Positions 62,635-64,000 of a stretch of DNA of 64,000 nucleotides are shown here, piece after piece. The stretch's first letter is position 1. The number at the start of each line of letters is the position of its first letter. The position numbers were made by a program, and so were the translations under genes. The notes under the pieces were generated by a model, which did not search any database, was not told the origin of the DNA, and was given only the letters and a program-made list of their open reading frames with translations. This stretch comes from Streptomyces acidiscabies (GTDB taxonomy: Bacteria > Actinomycetota > Actinomycetes > Streptomycetales > Streptomycetaceae): NCBI RefSeq assembly GCF_020010905.1, contig NZ_JAGJBY010000001.1, forward strand, positions 1,756,001 to 1,820,000. The letters are read 5' to 3'.

Positions 62635-64000
62635 TTACTGGGGGCGGCGGTGGGGGCGGTGGGGCTGGGACTCGGGCGGGGTCTGCTGGGGGTGGGCCTG
62701 GGGCTGGAGCTCGCGGTTCCTGTTGCGGCGGCGTAGGAGGAGGAAGCCGGCGGCGAGGGTGGTGATGCCGGTGGCCGCTGCCCAGGGGGCGAGGTCGGTG
62801 GGGCCGGTGGCGGCGAGGTCTTGGGTCTTGGGGTGGTCGGCGGTGGGGTTCGTGCCGGTGCCGGTGCCGGTGCCGGTGCTGGTGCTGGTGCTGGCGTCGG
62901 CGTTCGGGCCGGGGGCGCCGCTCGCGCCGGGGGCAGGGTTCGTGGCGCCCGCTCCGGTTCCGGCGCCCGCTCCCGCGAGCCGCTGGTCCCGCGTCGCCTT
63001 GTCCCGGGTGAACGCCAGTGTCCCGAACCCCAGTTGGTCGTACCCGCCGCTGTTGGGGCCGTAGTCCCCGCCGCCGCCCTCGGGCGCGGACTTCGCGGCG
63101 ACCCGGGTGACGTACGAGGCGTCGAGGCCGCGCCGCTTGGTGTAGTGGTTCGCGATCATCGCCCACACAGGACGGGTCATGTTCGGGTCCACGGACGCCG
63201 CGGCGGACGCGGTCTCCCGCCCGGACCAGCCGCCGATCGCGCCCTTGCGGCGGGTGTTGGGCGTGTACGGGACCTGCTCGCCCAGGCACCACTTCGCGAC
63301 GTACTGCGCACCCTTCAGGAAACGGCTGTCGTCGTACCCGTACAGGTCGATGCCCTGGTTCCACGCCATCTCGCAGACCGTGCCCATCAGCCCGATCCCC
63401 AGCAGGGTGTGCCCCTGGTCGCGGCCGGCCTCCAGCCACTCGGCGAGGCCGTCCTCGCGCACGACGGGGATCGCGTTGCGCACCGCGCCGAGGCCGTCGC
63501 CGTTCTTGAAGTAGTCGACGGCGCGGGCGACTTGGGCCCTGTCGTCGCAGAAGATGCCGGTCGCCAGGACGCACGCGAGGGCGGTCAGGTCCCAGTTGGG
63601 CCAGTAGTTGGTGACGACCGCGTTGTTGTGGTGGAGCAGGAAGCTGTCGCTGATCGGCGCGAAGACCTCCATGAGCATCGTGCGGAAGCGGTCCAGCTTG
63701 AAGTCCGGGTGGTCGCGGACCAGTTCTGCGGCGTTCGCGGCCTGGTAGCCGTACAGGCCCGCCGCGAGGAATCGGTCGGCGGAGCCCTGGAGCGAAGTCA
63801 GCTTGCCGGACCAGGAGTTGAGGATCTTCACGGCGGTGTCGGCGTGCGCTTCGTCGCCGCTCACGTGGTACCGCAGGCCGTTCTGGTACGCCGCGTGCAG
63901 GTCGTTGTAGAGGATCGTGTAGTTCTGCGGGCTGCCCGCGCCCCGGTACACCGTCTGCTGGGGGCGGGGGTTCCAGCCGGTCTGCGCGTGGCGGTTGGCG
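62635..64000 (-). CDS. LAxTG-anchored alginate lyase family protein (partial; 5' end outside window)
   Basis: Open to the window edge, so at least 454 residues. The helical barrel typical of the alginate lyase family is indicated by YNDLHAAYQNGLRYHVSGDEAHADTAVKILNSWSGKL, NNAVVTNYWPNWDLTALA and RDQGHTLLGIGLMGTVCEMAWNQGIDLYGYDDSRFLKG. The C-terminus has a Ser/Thr/Gly linker, LAATG (62803-62817), a hydrophobic segment and RRRNRNRE, the class E sortase signal, so the enzyme is cell-wall anchored. The substrate may be a uronic-acid polysaccharide. Confidence 0.88.
   Translation of the reverse strand, partial: ANRHAQTGWNPRPQQTVYRGAGSPQNYTILYNDLHAAYQNGLRYHVSGDEAHADTAVKILNSWSGKLTSLQGSADRFLAAGLYGYQAANAAELVRDHPDFKLDRFRTMLMEVFAPISDSFLLHHNNAVVTNYWPNWDLTALACVLATGIFCDDRAQVARAVDYFKNGDGLGAVRNAIPVVREDGLAEWLEAGRDQGHTLLGIGLMGTVCEMAWNQGIDLYGYDDSRFLKGAQYVAKWCLGEQVPYTPNTRRKGAIGGWSGRETASAAASVDPNMTRPVWAMIANHYTKRRGLDASYVTRVAAKSAPEGGGGDYGPNSGGYDQLGFGTLAFTRDKATRDQRLAGAGAGTGAGATNPAPGASGAPGPNADASTSTSTGTGTGTGTNPTADHPKTQDLAATGPTDLAPWAAATGITTLAAGFLLLRRRNRNRELQPQAHPQQTPPESQPHRPHRRPQ
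62852..62895 (-). repeat. Hexanucleotide tandem repeat in linker of lyase gene
   Basis: About seven CCGGTG/CTGGTG units in a row encode the alternating STSTSTGTGTGTGT part of the wall linker. Such simple repeats can change length by slippage and would vary the linker length. Confidence 0.75.

Overview
The window is chromosomal DNA of a Streptomyces. Evidence: very high G+C with third-position bias, GTG/TTG starts and 4-base stop/start overlaps, an SsgA-like sporulation protein, XRE/DUF397 pairs, DasR-type operators at GlcNAc PTS genes, a LAxTG sortase signal, and a gene order from about 16 kb onward that, from memory, matches the core segment around SCO2893-SCO2928 of S. coelicolor in reverse (ssgG, pncA/pncB, clpS, cysO/cysM, nagE2/nagE1/nagF, rph, rdgB, bcp).

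Layout. 0-4.1 kb: end of a molybdenum hydroxylase (xanthine-dehydrogenase-like) operon. 4.1-7.7 kb: a P-loop kinase-like protein, a SUKH-4 protein, a DUF4365 protein, tRNA-Cys and a ribbon-helix-helix/Doc toxin-antitoxin pair. 7.8-12.2 kb: a DEAD/DEAH helicase, an IclR regulator, a YlbL-like S16 serine protease, and an ArsR regulator with a very small partner gene. 12.3-16.0 kb: a four-gene quaternary-amine (osmoprotectant) ABC importer. 16.0-17.7 kb: an AsnC/Lrp regulator divergent from 4-hydroxyphenylpyruvate dioxygenase. 17.7-27.2 kb: a TPR protein, an FAD-linked oxidase, ssgG, two RDD membrane proteins, and a secreted M6 metalloprotease. 27.2-30.0 kb: a self-contained P450 electron-transfer operon (reductase, P450, ferredoxin) behind an inverted-repeat operator. 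30.1-36.2 kb: an accessory block with an AbaA/WhiJ-like cluster (ATPase, XRE, two DUF397), an MFS exporter and a broken DHFR gene.

36.2-46.1 kb is housekeeping: cold-shock protein, NAD salvage (pncA, pncB), clpS, an amino-acid permease, and a cysteine-biosynthesis unit. That unit has a JAMM peptidase, a cysteine-rich leader peptide with a hairpin, the CysO sulfur carrier with a masked C-terminus, and CysM. 46.2-49.2 kb holds the GlcNAc PTS genes nagE2, nagE1 and nagF with DasR-type sites, one of them a double site. 49.3-54.7 kb has rph, a small exported protein, rdgB, an unusual short tRNA with anticodon UAG, two overlapping HNH nucleases, bcp, a DUF3618 protein, a GroES-like protein and a guanidine-III-type riboswitch before a Gdx/SugE exporter. 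54.7-64 kb has a class A PBP, a three-gene ABC-2 exporter, DUF1707 and DUF445 proteins and a partial LAxTG-anchored alginate lyase.

Most notable signals: the UAG-anticodon tRNA without a long variable arm beside tandem HNH genes; a molybdenum hydroxylase whose catalytic glutamate appears replaced by alanine; the cysteine leader/CysO/JAMM set; and a dispersed family of GTACTAC/GTAGTAC palindromes between and inside genes. Family assignments come from motif recognition by eye, without database searches.
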